Shown here: in pieces, positions 41,030-52,272 of the stretch
How positions within the stretch are numbered: position 1 is the stretch's first letter
Layout: each line of letters begins with the position of its first letter
NCBI RefSeq assembly: GCF_024139115.2
Contig: NC_085141.1
Span: 246,496,096-246,560,095 of the forward strand
Reading direction: 5' to 3'
Source: Armigeres subalbatus
Taxonomy: Eukaryota > Arthropoda > Insecta > Diptera > Culicidae
DNA length: 64,000 bases
Notes under the pieces: generated by a model
Told to the model about the DNA's origin: nothing
Databases searched by the model: none
The model's input: the letters and a program-made list of their open reading frames with translations, nothing else
Made by a program: the position numbers and the translations under genes

Positions 41030-44000
41030 CAATACAATTCGAATTCTGTGGTATTTGTAACTTGATTTGATAGCGAAGACCCTATGGCCACTTCGAAAAC
41101 CTCTGGGTGTGTTTTCTTTACATTTCATACAATGTTTAACACAATTTACGTACAATCCTTACGCGGATCTACTTCTACCAACTTCTGCTGCTCAAACGAT
41201 AAATAAACAATCCGCTTCCAGTTTTGGACATAACATAGATCTGGAAGCTTGGTTCAGAAGTCATCGAACTGAGAACTACAGCTCATTTTCAGTAGCACCA
41301 GTCAAAAGTGTCAGCTTGCGAATTTGATTCCAAGTATCCTTGATGTAGTTCTAATTATACTGTACCGATCATAAAAAATCTAAATACTAACTTGCCCTGG
41401 GATTTTTGGATAAATATTGATTACTTGTGAGCAATGCTGGCTGCCAAACCTTCACCATAATTTACATGCTAGTTTTATTTATTGTCCATGAAAAAATGTT
41501 CATGTTTTATCGTGGTTTTCTGGGTTTTTATTGATTTTTATGATGAAAATCAATATAGGTACCAATAATGAGGGTATGTAAAATCCTTTCCAAGCATGAT
41601 TCGATCTGAAATTGTTTTTAGGTGATCCATAATGATGATATTAATTACTAGCTTTTTTTTACCTTTTTACAATAATATGTTTTACAAAATTAAACTTTTG
41701 ATTAGGTTCCAAACCCGATCAAGCAACAAAATTGTCAGCGTTGGAAAGATTGGAGCTTCCTCAATAAGCTCCATGAAAAACATTTCACGCATCCTCACGC
41801 AATCGTGAGTTGTTTTTATTTGAATATAGTGAAGTTTTCTAAGAGAAGCAAGGCGAAAAAAAATAATATTTATGGTTTTAGGCGACAAATCTCATAATAT
41901 GGTTCGCTTACAAAGAAGAGCTGGACTTTGATGAAAAGCATACGCATTTTTCGGATGTAAAAGGTTGCTAAGAAATAAAGCGGTTGAAGTGCAACGAATT
42001 TATCTGATCTGCTCCTTTGATTGTAATATCAATACATTATCCAGGGACTTTAACATTATCCGATGACAAATTCATATAGTCGAAGTGAACAAACTAAGCA
42101 CATCTTCGGAAATCTTAGTAAGTAATAATTAAAGAATTAAAATCAACATAATAATCATACTCAATGACAGAGTCAGAGGAGGACACCACTCGTCGCAAGC
42201 ACGCTGTAGTTCCCAAAAGCAGCGTTCCTACGCCACGTGGTGCTCTACCTAATAACAACAACTGACGCCGCCGGTGGTCATACTTCACTGATAGTTTAAT
42301 ACAAAAAGCACAAAAACAAAAAAATACGCATTGCTGTTAATTGAATGCATTTACAGCCGACAAAATGATTAGCATAGTTTTGGCCACGCTTTTACACTGC
42401 GTACTCCCATGTGTAAAGTGTTAACGTGTTAAGATTTGCATTTGGCTCTTTATTAGAAAGTGTTAGCTCTGGAACCTGAACCTAATAGGGTAAATGATGT
42501 ATCTTGGACAAGCGCAGGACATTCATTAGAAAATATATCGAGATTGAATAGTATAAAACAATTGAAAACTACTAGGTTCATCCAAATACATAACCTATGA
42601 TTAGTCTTGTGTCTCCAATGCCCAATTTTTGAGTAAATTACGTTTACTAGGTGTAAACTGTGATATACTGCGAACTGAAATATTAGGGGTATTCACGTAG
42701 CGCTTGGTATTCAGTGTATTTCTTGTATACGTGGTATATTTAGCCAAATATTTACGAGCTGGTATTTCTTTCGAAGGAAATCAGACTTACGCGACTGTAT
42801 GCCGATACACTTCGATTTTGATGTGTATTCGTTTACACCGATTTACAATACTATGTTCAAGGGTATTGATATGATATTTTTCAGAAAATAAATAACAAAC
42901 GTGAAATCTTGCTCTAAATAATCGAGACTCGACAAGTTCCTATGTGCGTACCGGTTTGGGTTGTAAATGACATTTGAGCGAGGCTGCTTTTCTCATTCTT
43001 ATATGCTGCGTTTCAACGGGGCAAGTGAATTAAACAACTCAGTTGAGTTCAATTGACTTGCCAAAAGTTGAACATATTCAGCTTTCTTTTCGTTCAAGTG
43101 AATTAAATGAAGGTGCTTACACGTTCAATTCGCGTTTAATTTAAGTGACTTGCTTAATTCACATGTCTTGTCTAAACTTAGAATTACGGATAGCGCTAAA
43201 TAATAGTCTAAATATAATATGCATGCAATATTCATCAGTGCGCCCCTTGCATCAGAAGCATTTTAAAAACTTCCATCTTTCATTCTCAAATCGGCTACAA
43301 CAAATCGTCCCAGACCATTTGAACAATATACAATTATTCTCTCTTTTCGCTATACTTTGATATAGAACAGATAATTTTGTCCATTTACACATCAATATAC
43401 CGAGTACACTGCGTGGAGCATTCACATGAAAGCAGTGGTAAACATTTAGCAAATACGCCTTGTTAAAAATACCACCCTACATGAATACCCCTATTTTCTT
43501 TTTGGACATCAAATATACAATTTCGACATGGAAAATGCATATATTTTGGACAGAGTCATTTTCTCCTAATTTAAAAATGGCCACCTACAGATCTCAATGG
43601 TATGACTTACCTACACGTATCCATATTCATTTAATTGCATTTATTTGCTTAACTGACATAGATTAAACCAGAAATTAACATTGTTTCGCAATCTTATCGA
43701 TATCATTGAAAACAGCCTGAAAGTTGGCAATTAATGGTTCATCCATGTACTGTATATGGGGTGACCAATAAATGTCTGATGCATAAAAACTAACTTCATT
43801 TTGGTCACTCCTTTTTCATCCGTCTCTAGTTCATGTTAAGCAATTGGAATATGTTAGTATCTCAATTACAATCAAACTTTGGCCGCAGGACCTCAAGATT
43901 GCCGTTTGAACCAATTTAAACGTGTTTCAGGTGCATGTTACGAAGAGTCCTATAATGCATGTTCTCCTCCATACTGGCGTCCAGCGGGCACTTTGGTAGA

Positions 44001-44460
44001 AAGCTACACATTTTAGATAATTTTAAAGATAAATAATAGTTGATTTGTGAATTCTCATCAGGAGCCGCTAGAGTTGAGGTAAAAGTATGCAATGATCATA
44101 CTTTCGATAAAAATTTTCCTACACATTATCTAAAATTGATCGAAGAAGCTCAGGCTTGTCCAAAATATGTACATGTCCAAAATATATCATTTACCCTATT
44201 CGATGAATTCCTAGGTATTAAGTGCTAGTTCTGTAAATCAAAAGTGTAAAAAAGTGAAAGCTAAATAATTAAAAACCTTATTAACTATGTTCCACGATTC
44301 AAAGAAAATAAAAATCTTCTGTTTACCTCGAAATCACCACAAGTTATGAATTCAATTACGGCAGATGAAGTTCGTCTTAGTTTGATTGAATATCAAGTCA
44401 AATCATGACAACAAATTACATGAAATGTATTTAGTTACACATTCATTTTTCATGGCAAAC
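41030..44460. other. 3.4 kb of unassigned AT-rich sequence
   Basis: No LINE, MITE or SINE clearly recognised. A small palindromic cluster of caagtgaattaa words is at 43020-43160. Several 60-70 codon frames look random. Best viewed as old repeat-derived or intronic DNA. Confidence 0.35.
42164..42265 (+). CDS. short protein-like ORF of 33 codons
   Basis: Reads MTESEEDTTRRKHAVVPKSS, then VPTPRGALPNNNN and stop. Composition (acidic start, basic and proline parts, asparagine run) is more protein-like than nearby frames. No clear splice sites or start context. It could be an exon piece, a small ORF, or chance. Confidence 0.22.
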   Translation: MTESEEDTTRRKHAVVPKSSVPTPRGALPNNNN

Positions 44461-44674
44461 ATACACTGGCCCACATAAAATATGGATATTCATAAGTTAC
44501 GCCTTATGAAACACCAAAAGTTCATTTCTTAATCGATTCATAAGGCTTCTATGAAAATCATAATCAATAATATTAATTTCATACATATGCCTTATGAATC
44601 TTATGTCATTTCATATGTTCATCCAGTTCATCCACCGAAAAATTGATTGTTTTGCTTTGTCTGCATCCCGTCCG

Positions 44675-45105
44675 ACCTTTTTGCCTTTCTCGTACAACAA
44701 AGTTGTACCGAAAGGCTATCATTTCACTCCGAGAACGAGCTTTTTATAGAAGCCTCGGAGACCCATAGTGTTATATACCAATCGACTCAGCTCGAAGAGC
44801 TGAGCAAATGTCTGTCTGTCCGTGCGTATGTATGTGTGTATGTGTGTGTGTATGTGTGTGCACAAAAGCTAAGAAAAACATTAGACAACTTTTCACATAG
44901 TAATTCTTAACCGATTTTCTCGCAACAAGTTTCATTCGGGGACAAAGCCTAGTAGATCCCTATTGAATTTTAAAGCGATCGACCGTTGCGTTTGAAAGTT
45001 ATAAAGAAAATGGTACATCGAACCTTATCAACGCCATATAAGGTTGGTGTCTTGGCTAAATGCGAGAAAGGCATTATCACCACTCGGTGAATTAAGTTGG
45101 GTTTT
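44675..45105 (+). mobile_element. repeat R, copy 2
   Basis: ttgcctttctcgtacaacaa with caaagttgtaccgaaaggct, then a TG-rich microsatellite (44826-44866), and finally gcgagaaaggcattatcacc. It is the inverse of the copies at 54592 and 60265 and the best view of both ends of this family. Confidence 0.75.
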
Positions 45106-45258
45106 TTAAATTAAATAAAACTATATTCGGCCAATTATTGTCCATTAATTGCTTCATATTGCGACCGGAGCGGCTCGCGTGCGATGCACGAAATACGAAG
45201 CAGCCCTAGCTAGTGGATGGTTGCTCTGTGATGACAAGTTCAGTTTGTAAAGGCTTGT

Positions 45259-46375
45259 AGAGGAAGAGGCACCGGAATCGGTTGTGGGAGGAATTTTGTC
45301 GTCGGCGCGAAACGATGGATTCGTTAATCCTGAGGTGCAGCAGGAGCAGGACATTATGAACGGAGGACCAAGCAGTTTGCGAATTTGGTTTATCAGCAGA
45401 AATGTAAGTAATCACTGTAATGAAATTTCACTTTCTTGATGATTTGATGATTTTTAATGAAAATTTCTCTTTATTTCAGCACTTTAATGATTTCTGGAGA
45501 CAAAGGATTGTTTTCCGGGCCCTCAACCGTTGTCAGCCGTAGCTATAACGAGGGTGCCGATCTTTTTGCCGATGGTGATGGAATTGTATCGGTACTAAGA
45601 GCAGCCCTTTCTGGTTCAGAAGATTGATTATTGGCTAAACATCCTAAACAGGGTTGACGTTGGAGGTACGAATTCAGGCGCTGAATTTAGATGGTAGTAC
45701 GTTTGTATTACGACTGATTGGGCCACAAACATCTGGAAGGCCAGAAACAACCAGGAAATGGAAATGGAAATGCAAAGACATGCGTCCGAATAAGAAAATG
45801 TATATATGTATAAGAGTGTGCAAGTTAAGTGACGTCTTACGCGGCCGGAAAAGGTCGCAGCTGTTGGACCACGAAACTATCGACGATGCGTTATTGACGG
45901 ATTATGGATATGTACGAAAGCGATGACGGAAATTTGAGCGATTGATTCCATTTTGCTTGGGACAGGAATCGCGGTACCCGGAAGGACATTATACAGAGTA
46001 TGCATTGAAAAGAATCCGGTGTTCGAATGAAGCTGAGTTCCGGGTTTATGTGATGCTATATAATTATAACGGTGGGAGCTTCCAGTGGCAGTTGGGCCAA
46101 GAAATTTTTATTTCGTAGAAACTTTGATTGCAAGCCTGTTTTGCAACACTGGGTAATGAATATGCAAGGTTCTTCCGCTATGGTCCAAAATTACTTACAT
46201 ACGTTAATACTCCCATTCTGTTAAATACTGGTAATTTAATCAAATTCATACATGTTTTTAGAAACCTGTTGAGGGCCTACGCGTATTGGACACCTGCTAG
46301 AATTCAAATCAAAAACACTGAAGCAACTGTCCGTTCCCGATTGCAACGGACTTTGGGCAAAAGAGTCAATTTTGG
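45259..46375 (+). pseudogene. gene-like segment with splice-like signals, identity unknown
   Basis: A frame from 45259 reads APESVVGGILSSARNDGF and NPEVQQEQDIMNGG, up to agaaat|gtaagt at 45401. An intron-like stretch ends tttctctttatttcag at 45478. After it, one frame reads MISGDKGLFSGPSTVVSRSY and NEGADLFADGDGIVSVLRAA before a stop at 45625. Joined across the intron, the two best frames do not agree without a frame change. A 90-codon frame follows (45654-45926). I recognise no domain. It may be a decayed captured gene fragment. Confidence 0.35.
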
Positions 46376-46734
46376 ATGATCACCAACGCAAAACCAGTTT
46401 TATTAAATCCAGGATACTTTCAAGAAGATTTGCTTCGCGTCATTTTACAATCGATCAAGCTTCCTGGACTATAGAGCCCCGGAAAGACCGACGAAGACAA
46501 AATGTTCAAAATCCCGACGTCAACATCTATTTCACCAAAACCACCCCGGAATATAATCAAAATCGAAGCGAGCTCACATGCACTTTCGGTCGGCTTCTTC
46601 GGTCTTTTCTCGGTTCCGCACTGAATTTCAAGGATTCCGCAAGCAATGCATTGGGACTGGAAGGTCGACCTAAGTTGCAGGTAAGTTTTCCCTAATTTTG
46701 ATTGTGTCTCTGAAGTGGTTTTGAAAGGAATCCT

Positions 46735-47815
46735 TCAGAATTCCGACGGAGATCCTTCAGAGATTCTGACGGACATCCTTCAGAGATTCCGACGAGAATC
46801 CTTCAGGGATTCCGATGGGAATCCTTTAGGGATTCCGACGGGAGGGATTCTGACTTGAATCCATTAGGGATTCCGACGAGAATCCTTCAGAAATTCCGAC
46901 AAGAATCCTTCAGAGATTCCGACGGGAATCCTTTAGGGATTCCAACAGAAATCCTTCAGAAATTCCGACGAGAATCCTTCAGAGATTCTGACGAAAATTA
47001 TTCAAGGATTCCGACTAGAATCCTTCAGAGATTCCGACGAGAATCCTTCAGAAATTTCGACGAGAATCCTTCAGCGATTCCGACAAAAATCCTTCAGGGT
47101 TTCCGACGGGAATCTTTCAGAGATTTCGACGGGAACCCTTCAGGGATTTCGACGGGAATCCTTTTGGGATTCCGACGTGAATCCTTCAGGGATTTCCATG
47201 GGAAACCCTTTTGCGATTCCGACGTGAATCCTTCAGGGATTTCCATGGGAATCCTTCAGGAACTCCGACTGGAATCCTTCACGGATTCAGACGGGAATCC
47301 TTCAGGGATTCCGACGGGAATCTTTCAGGGACTCTGACGGGAATCCTTCAAGAATTTCGACAGGAATCCTTTAAGAATTCCGACAGGAATCCTTCAGGGA
47401 TTCCGGCGGGAATCCTTCAGGGATTCCGACGGGAATCCTTCAGAAATTCCGACGGGAATCATTCAGCAATTCCGACCTCAATAGATTCTGACGAGAATCC
47501 TCAATAGATCCTGACGGGAATCCTCAACAGATTCCGACGAAAATCTTCAGAGATTCCGAATGTAATCCTTCAAGGATGCCGACGGGAATCATTTAGGGAT
47601 TTCGACTGGAATTCTTTAGCTCTTTAGACTGAAATTCTCCAAGGATCCCGACGTGAATCCTTCAGGGATTCCGACGGGAATCCTTCATGGGTTCTGACGG
47701 GAATCTTTCATAGATTCTGACGGAAATCCTTCAAGGATTCCGACGATATTCCTTCAGGGATTCCGACGGGAATCATTCAGGGAGTCCGACAGGAATCCTT
47801 TAGGGATTCCAAAGG
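46735..47815. repeat. 23-bp minisatellite
   Basis: About 46 copies of a 23-bp unit close to atccttcagggattccgacg followed by gga. Because 23 is not a multiple of three, three successive units are read in three frames, giving the peptide cycle ILQGFRRE, SFRDSDGN, PSGIPTG. That explains the 160- and 98-codon open frames here, which are not genes. Confidence 0.95.
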
Positions 47816-48526
47816 AAATTGTCTGTGTACTTCCAAAGGATCAAGAAACTGGATTAGCTGTTAATTGCAGGCGAAATTGTTAGCCAAATGCGTAGTTACA
47901 GACTACCAAGGCAATGCACTTCGCTTCATTAAATAAGAAATAATAGTGAAAAAGGAACTGACTATATGGAGAAATAAAATTAAGAAAAACTCTAGCATGC
48001 GCATCAACACACTTAGCACCAGACTAAACTCAAGGAACTAAACGGAAGGAACGAGCACCTAAAAAGGATCGGCAGGTGGAAAAGAAAATTCTATAATCTA
48101 TTTTATTTTTTATTCAAGTTTAATTTCATTTTAATGTACTTTGTTTACAATTATTGTCAAAATAAAACGAAACCGTATTCTCAAATTATTTAATTAAATT
48201 ATTGATGTTTTCAAGAATAATACCTAAATTTCACAAAATTATATTCATACTGCGATCTCAGGAGCTTCATAAGATAAACTTACGAAATTTCATAAGGCTA
48301 CTCTATGGATTTCATTGACAGTTATTATGACACTTATTCGTTCTACTTCATCCAGGAGTTCATTCTATTTCATAAGGCTAACTTATGATTTTCAAACCGA
48401 TTCCTTGAGGCTAATTTTCATAAGGCAAAATTATGAACATCGAAAGGTTTTTTACGGCAGTGTAGATCATCTGCTGTTGACATATAGAAAATAGACTCAT
48501 TTGTCGTAGTCATGGGTTCACTGTTA

Positions 48527-48932
48527 TGGAACGTACACACGGTCAAGCAGTTTGACCAACATTGACTCCACCTTCCGTTTATTCCAACATCCATCAAGTC
48601 TTATCAACAGCGACACGAACAATCAATTTATTCGACCAACAATATCACACACGAACGACCGAAGCACCAACTCGAGCACCAACCATCAAAAAATATATGG
48701 GGGTTTGTGCAACTTCACTACAAATGCTCAAACATGTTCGGCGAACCTTGACTCCACCCCCGACAACTCAAACCAAAATCAAACCGTTTTAATTTTTTCC
48801 AACCGAGCCGCCAACTGTCAAATGGTTAATCGAAAAACTTCACACACGTTCAAACAAAGCAGCAACCGAAGCGATTTCTTGGGGGCGGAGTCAATGTTCG
48901 TCAAACTGCTTGACTGGTGTGTACGTTGCATT
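48527..48932. mobile_element. MITE with about 45-bp TIRs
   Basis: Left ggaacgtacacacggtcaag and cagtttgaccaacattgact pair with right agtcaatgttcgtcaaactg and cttgactggtgtgtacgttg. Inside, ccttgactccacc recurs. The 136-codon frame across it is not a gene. Confidence 0.88.
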
Positions 48933-49600
48933 AGGCATGGGGTTCAGAACAACAGCAATTAGACTACTCTGATACAAAAATGTTTTCATTGCTCGTGAGT
49001 ATTTTATGAAAATCCAAGGCACTATTAGTGTCATTTGTTGGTCGTGTGTGAATTTCGAACAAAAACATGATCAGAAAAGCTTCTCTGTTTTTAATTTATT
49101 TTTTTAATCGATGAGTTAATTTTTCATTTCTCACCCACTGTGCCTGGTCACTCAGGCCAAAATTTTCCATGTCGATGTCGATGACGAAGTGCTCCGGTAA
49201 TGGATTGATTTGATGAGATTGTTTCAATATGTTTCTACTATAAGATCATGTTTTAACTAAATGCAAACCGTTCGAGAGCCTGATAGAGAAAAATTGCGAA
49301 CAAATTTATCGGCAAAAAATTAGATTAAACAAAGGAAATCGGAAATCGAGAAAAAGGCATCAAATAAAATAGAGTAAAATGTTTTGGATAATTACTGCAT
49401 GGCTCGTTTTGTGTTTTTTGATGAGGGATCGTTATGCATACTGAGCATAAAGTTAGGCACAAATAATCTTTTACTAATTATCATTTCTTGTATTAGCTTA
49501 ATAAATCATGGTCAAGTCCGGAAAATTCAAAATTCATAAATTTAATATGTAGCAAGATTTCAAAACCAGTTTCTAGAAAACGCTTCCAGACCATGTCAAT
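48933..49600. other. unassigned AT-rich sequence
   Basis: No feature recognised. Confidence 0.3.
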
Positions 49601-49609
49601 TTGTGCAAA

Positions 49610-50290
49610 AACTCTCAAAAATGCATCTATTGAGCTTGTCTTTAAAAATCGCGAAGCAATATGGGTATCGAAGCTAACTACTTCCCTGAGGGAACCAGGT
49701 CCCCAGGAACACTTCCGAACGGAGCTAATGGATCTAAACATTCTTTTAAATTAATATACTGAGTTTGTGCGTAGTTTTATTTGTCAAAAGTTGGGATTCA
49801 AGGCGAAATTAAATTTAACCTCTTTCCTGAGAGGACCAGGTTCCCGGGAACACTTTTAGAACTGGCCAATGTATCCAATGTTTTTGAGCTAATCGAATTT
49901 CATCCACTTCTCTGAGGGAACCAGGTTCCCGGGAACAATTCCGGACATGGCCAAAAACTCTCAAAAGTCCATCTATTGAGCTTATCTTTCAAAATCCTGA
50001 TGTTTGATACGTCGCAAGATAGGTTTCGGAGCGAATCGAAATCATCCACTTCCCTGGGGGAACCAGGGGCCTCATTGCGCATCTCCTTTCGACAGCTCTT
50101 TTGTTTGATACTTTGCATAGTTTGCTCGATGCGAGTCGAGGTGCGCAATGCCACCCCAGGTTCCCTTCCGAAAGTAGCTAATGTGTCTTTCGTAATCATG
50201 AAGTTTGATATATCAGAAAATTGGGTTTTACATCAATTGAAAAGTGTTCACTACCCTAGGAAATCTGGTTTCCTGACTTCTGATACTAGT
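49610..50290 (+). repeat. diverged second locus of the 151-bp satellite
   Basis: Matches the right-arm unit of the foldback element: tctattgagctt..ctttcaaaatc, gatacgtcgcaagataggtt, tcggagcgaatcgaaat and cacttccctgggggaaccag. About four to five units remain, with strong point divergence. No outer inverted domains are visible here. An 88-bp MITE interrupts one unit. Confidence 0.85.
50068..50155. mobile_element. 88-bp MITE within diverged satellite
   Basis: ggcctcattgcgcatctc and gaggtgcgcaatgccacc are near inverse copies. ccagg is duplicated at 50063-50067 and 50156-50160. Removing it restores the satellite text ggggaaccagg-ttccc. Confidence 0.82.
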
Positions 50291-50631
50291 CAATAATGGT
50301 TGAGGACGTTTGCAGTCTTGGTACCCAGGACCTCCCCCCTTTAATAAATCAGACCGGATTGATACCATGGTCAAATCAACGCTGTTATTTTTTTCGAATC
50401 GATATAATCGTAGTAACTTCATTAAGTCTAGTTTTCAAGACAATAGTAATTTCATACTATTTCAAATTCTTGACGAAAGAAAGATCCGGCTTATCAATAG
50501 ATTCACATCGAAAGATTACTAAACAAAGATAATTCGCCCATCTATTTTATCGTTGAATACCGAGAATCTTGTATGTGAAAATTTTAAAATTACATAAATG
50601 AATATCAAAATGTTACATGCAATTACCCTAC

Positions 50632-50780
50632 CTGAATTGCTTTGTTTTCTCCTGCAAATTCGTCACCAGCGTACGCCTCAGCGGTGCCGGAGAAGTACCG
50701 GGTGAATCCGTTGAAGCTTGTTGTTGTTGCTGCTGCTGCGCCACGATCGCGCGCGCCAAAACAAGATCTTCTTCCCTCAT
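50632..50780 (-). CDS. candidate host gene first coding exon, polyglutamine
   Basis: ATG at 50780-50778 (atc before it, so A at -3) opens 49 codons plus two bases: MREEDLVLARAIVAQ, then seven glutamines (mixed CAG/CAA), ASTDSPGTSPAP, LRRTLVTNLQEKTKQF. It ends at cag|gtaggg, a good 5' splice site at 50632/50631. An in-frame TAA 13 codons upstream of the ATG fixes the start. Codon use and amino-acid order look like real protein. No domain is recognised; later exons would lie at lower coordinates beyond repeat-filled intron, and I cannot identify them. Confidence 0.55.
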
Positions 50781-51540
50781 GATCACGTCGTTTCTCCAAA
50801 ACTGATTCACAAGTTTTGCTTAGCAGCAGGTGTTGTCTTCCGGCTTAAAATGCACCAAAACCTTCTTCAATTACGTCCAACCGAGCTCACTGTTTACACC
50901 TCACCAAACAACCACAAAAAACACTTTTCTTTTTACAATTATTCACTGCTGAAAGAAGCCTGTGCATACAGTCAGCTAGAATATCATTTGCTTATTTTTA
51001 GACCATTCATTGCAAACATACGGACGGAAGTACCACAATTATTACCCGTTGCCTAACGACTTAAATCACGATAATCTCACACAGAAGGAAAGCGACCGCG
51101 ATCTTATCCAAATATGTATGTTACGGGAAACACCTCCAAGTGGGCACGAAATTATTTGACTTCAGTAACTTTTTTGGCGCTCACCAAACTGAAACTAAAA
51201 GAGCTACCGTTCGATCCCGCACCAGCAGAGTATCTCTCCTACAGTGTTGTGGCAACACTAGCCAGTAGTCCCCGAAACTGTGTAACCTTAAAGCTCGAGC
51301 ACCGGCCACCGAAACTCGTTTTCAAGAGTCGACCCCGCGCGAAACATGAACCTTATTAGTGCATATGCTGTCCCTAGAACTAGACTTCGACTTGGATAGG
51401 CATGGAATAAGCGCGCGCTAGTTGAGCCAAAACATCGATCACCACGACTGACGGATACCGACCGACTGATGCTTGGGTGCAGAACTTTAAACTTCTCAGC
51501 GCACAATGTTTACTCTCGATATTTTTTTTCTGTTGTATAT
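50781..51540 (-). promoter_or_regulatory. possible 5' UTR and promoter region of the exon at 50.7 kb
   Basis: This stretch lacks recognised repeats, is less AT-rich than its surroundings, and lies upstream of the minus-strand ATG. It contains no TATA box I would trust. The hAT MITE at 51600 bounds it. Assignment is by position only. Confidence 0.3.
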
Positions 51541-51599
51541 TGTCGCTTGTCTACAATGCCAGTGTTTTTTTCGGTTATAGGTACTTACTGTACCTAGAC

Positions 51600-52272
51600 C
51601 AGTGATGGGAAATGTAAGTGAGCAAAATGTCAGGGGATTGTTATTCCTAATCCGCTATTTTTTCTCGAAAGAACCAATTCATAAGATTTTATGAACATGT
51701 AACGCCATAAGATTCCTAGAACTTTGACTAACAGATCATTCTTCCGAGTAAAAGTGTGAGAAATAAGTGTTAAATAACAAAAATGTTACGGAATGTCTTG
51801 GAATAAATGTCATTTGACACTAATTCGGCTCTCACATGGCCGCTTTCAAATTAAGAGCAATGAACTCTTAAAAAGTTATGAGATCCTTTAAGGGCTTCTT
51901 CTTCAATGGCTCTACATTCCAACTGGAACTTGGCCTGCTTTTAAACTTAGTATTCTATTAGGATTTCCTCAGTTATTAATTTAAAGCTTTTCTATGCCCG
52001 CCTTTGCATGAGTATGTATCTTTTGTGGCAAGTACAATGGATACACTATGCCCAGGGAGTCGAGAAAATTTCAAACCCGGAAACATCCTAGACCGGAACG
52101 AGAATCGAACTCGCCATCTCCGGATTGGCAATCCTACGCCTTTACTCACAAGGCTACTGGAGACCTTTAAGGGCTATGTGTTCATAGAAACATTACAATT
52201 GTAAATGAATTGTGAAAAAAAAGTTATTAGCAAACCAGTCCCATGACACCGAAATGACATTTCCCAACACTG
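51600..52272. mobile_element. hAT-type MITE hosting a SINE
   Basis: Ends cagtgatgggaaatgt and acatttcccaacactg are near inverse. Flanks acctagac and atcctagac suggest an eroded 8-bp duplication. The SINE at 51896-52163 accounts for part of its length. Confidence 0.75.
51896..52163 (-). mobile_element. Feilai-like SINE, complete
   Basis: The 11-bp target duplication cctttaagggc is at 51885-51895 and 52164-52174. Minus strand: gtagccttgtgagtaaaggc, attgccaatccggagatggc, gagttcgattctcg (B box), then ctccctgggcatagtgtatc, ccaagttccagttggaatgt and a (GAA)n tail. Confidence 0.92.

Larger units (their letters stand above)
44464..48462. mobile_element. 4.0-kb TA-flanked element with CATAAGGC subterminal motifs
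   Basis: Left end cactggcccacataaaatat and right end (inverse) cactgccgtaaaaaaccttt share the terminus, then both read ttcataa..tt..gccttatgaaa. TA lies outside both ends. CATAAGGC or its inverse occurs several times within about 200 bp of each end, as expected for transposase-binding sites. The inside carries repeat R, gene-like sequence and a minisatellite. No transposase is recognised, so the element is non-autonomous if real. Confidence 0.6.

Noticed and set aside
43020..43160. MITE from caagtgaattaa inverse words
   Set aside because: Only 12-15 bp pair and no ends or target duplications are found; kept as a word cluster.
46855..47507. 160- and 98-codon open frames
   Set aside because: Fully explained by the 23-bp minisatellite read through three frames.
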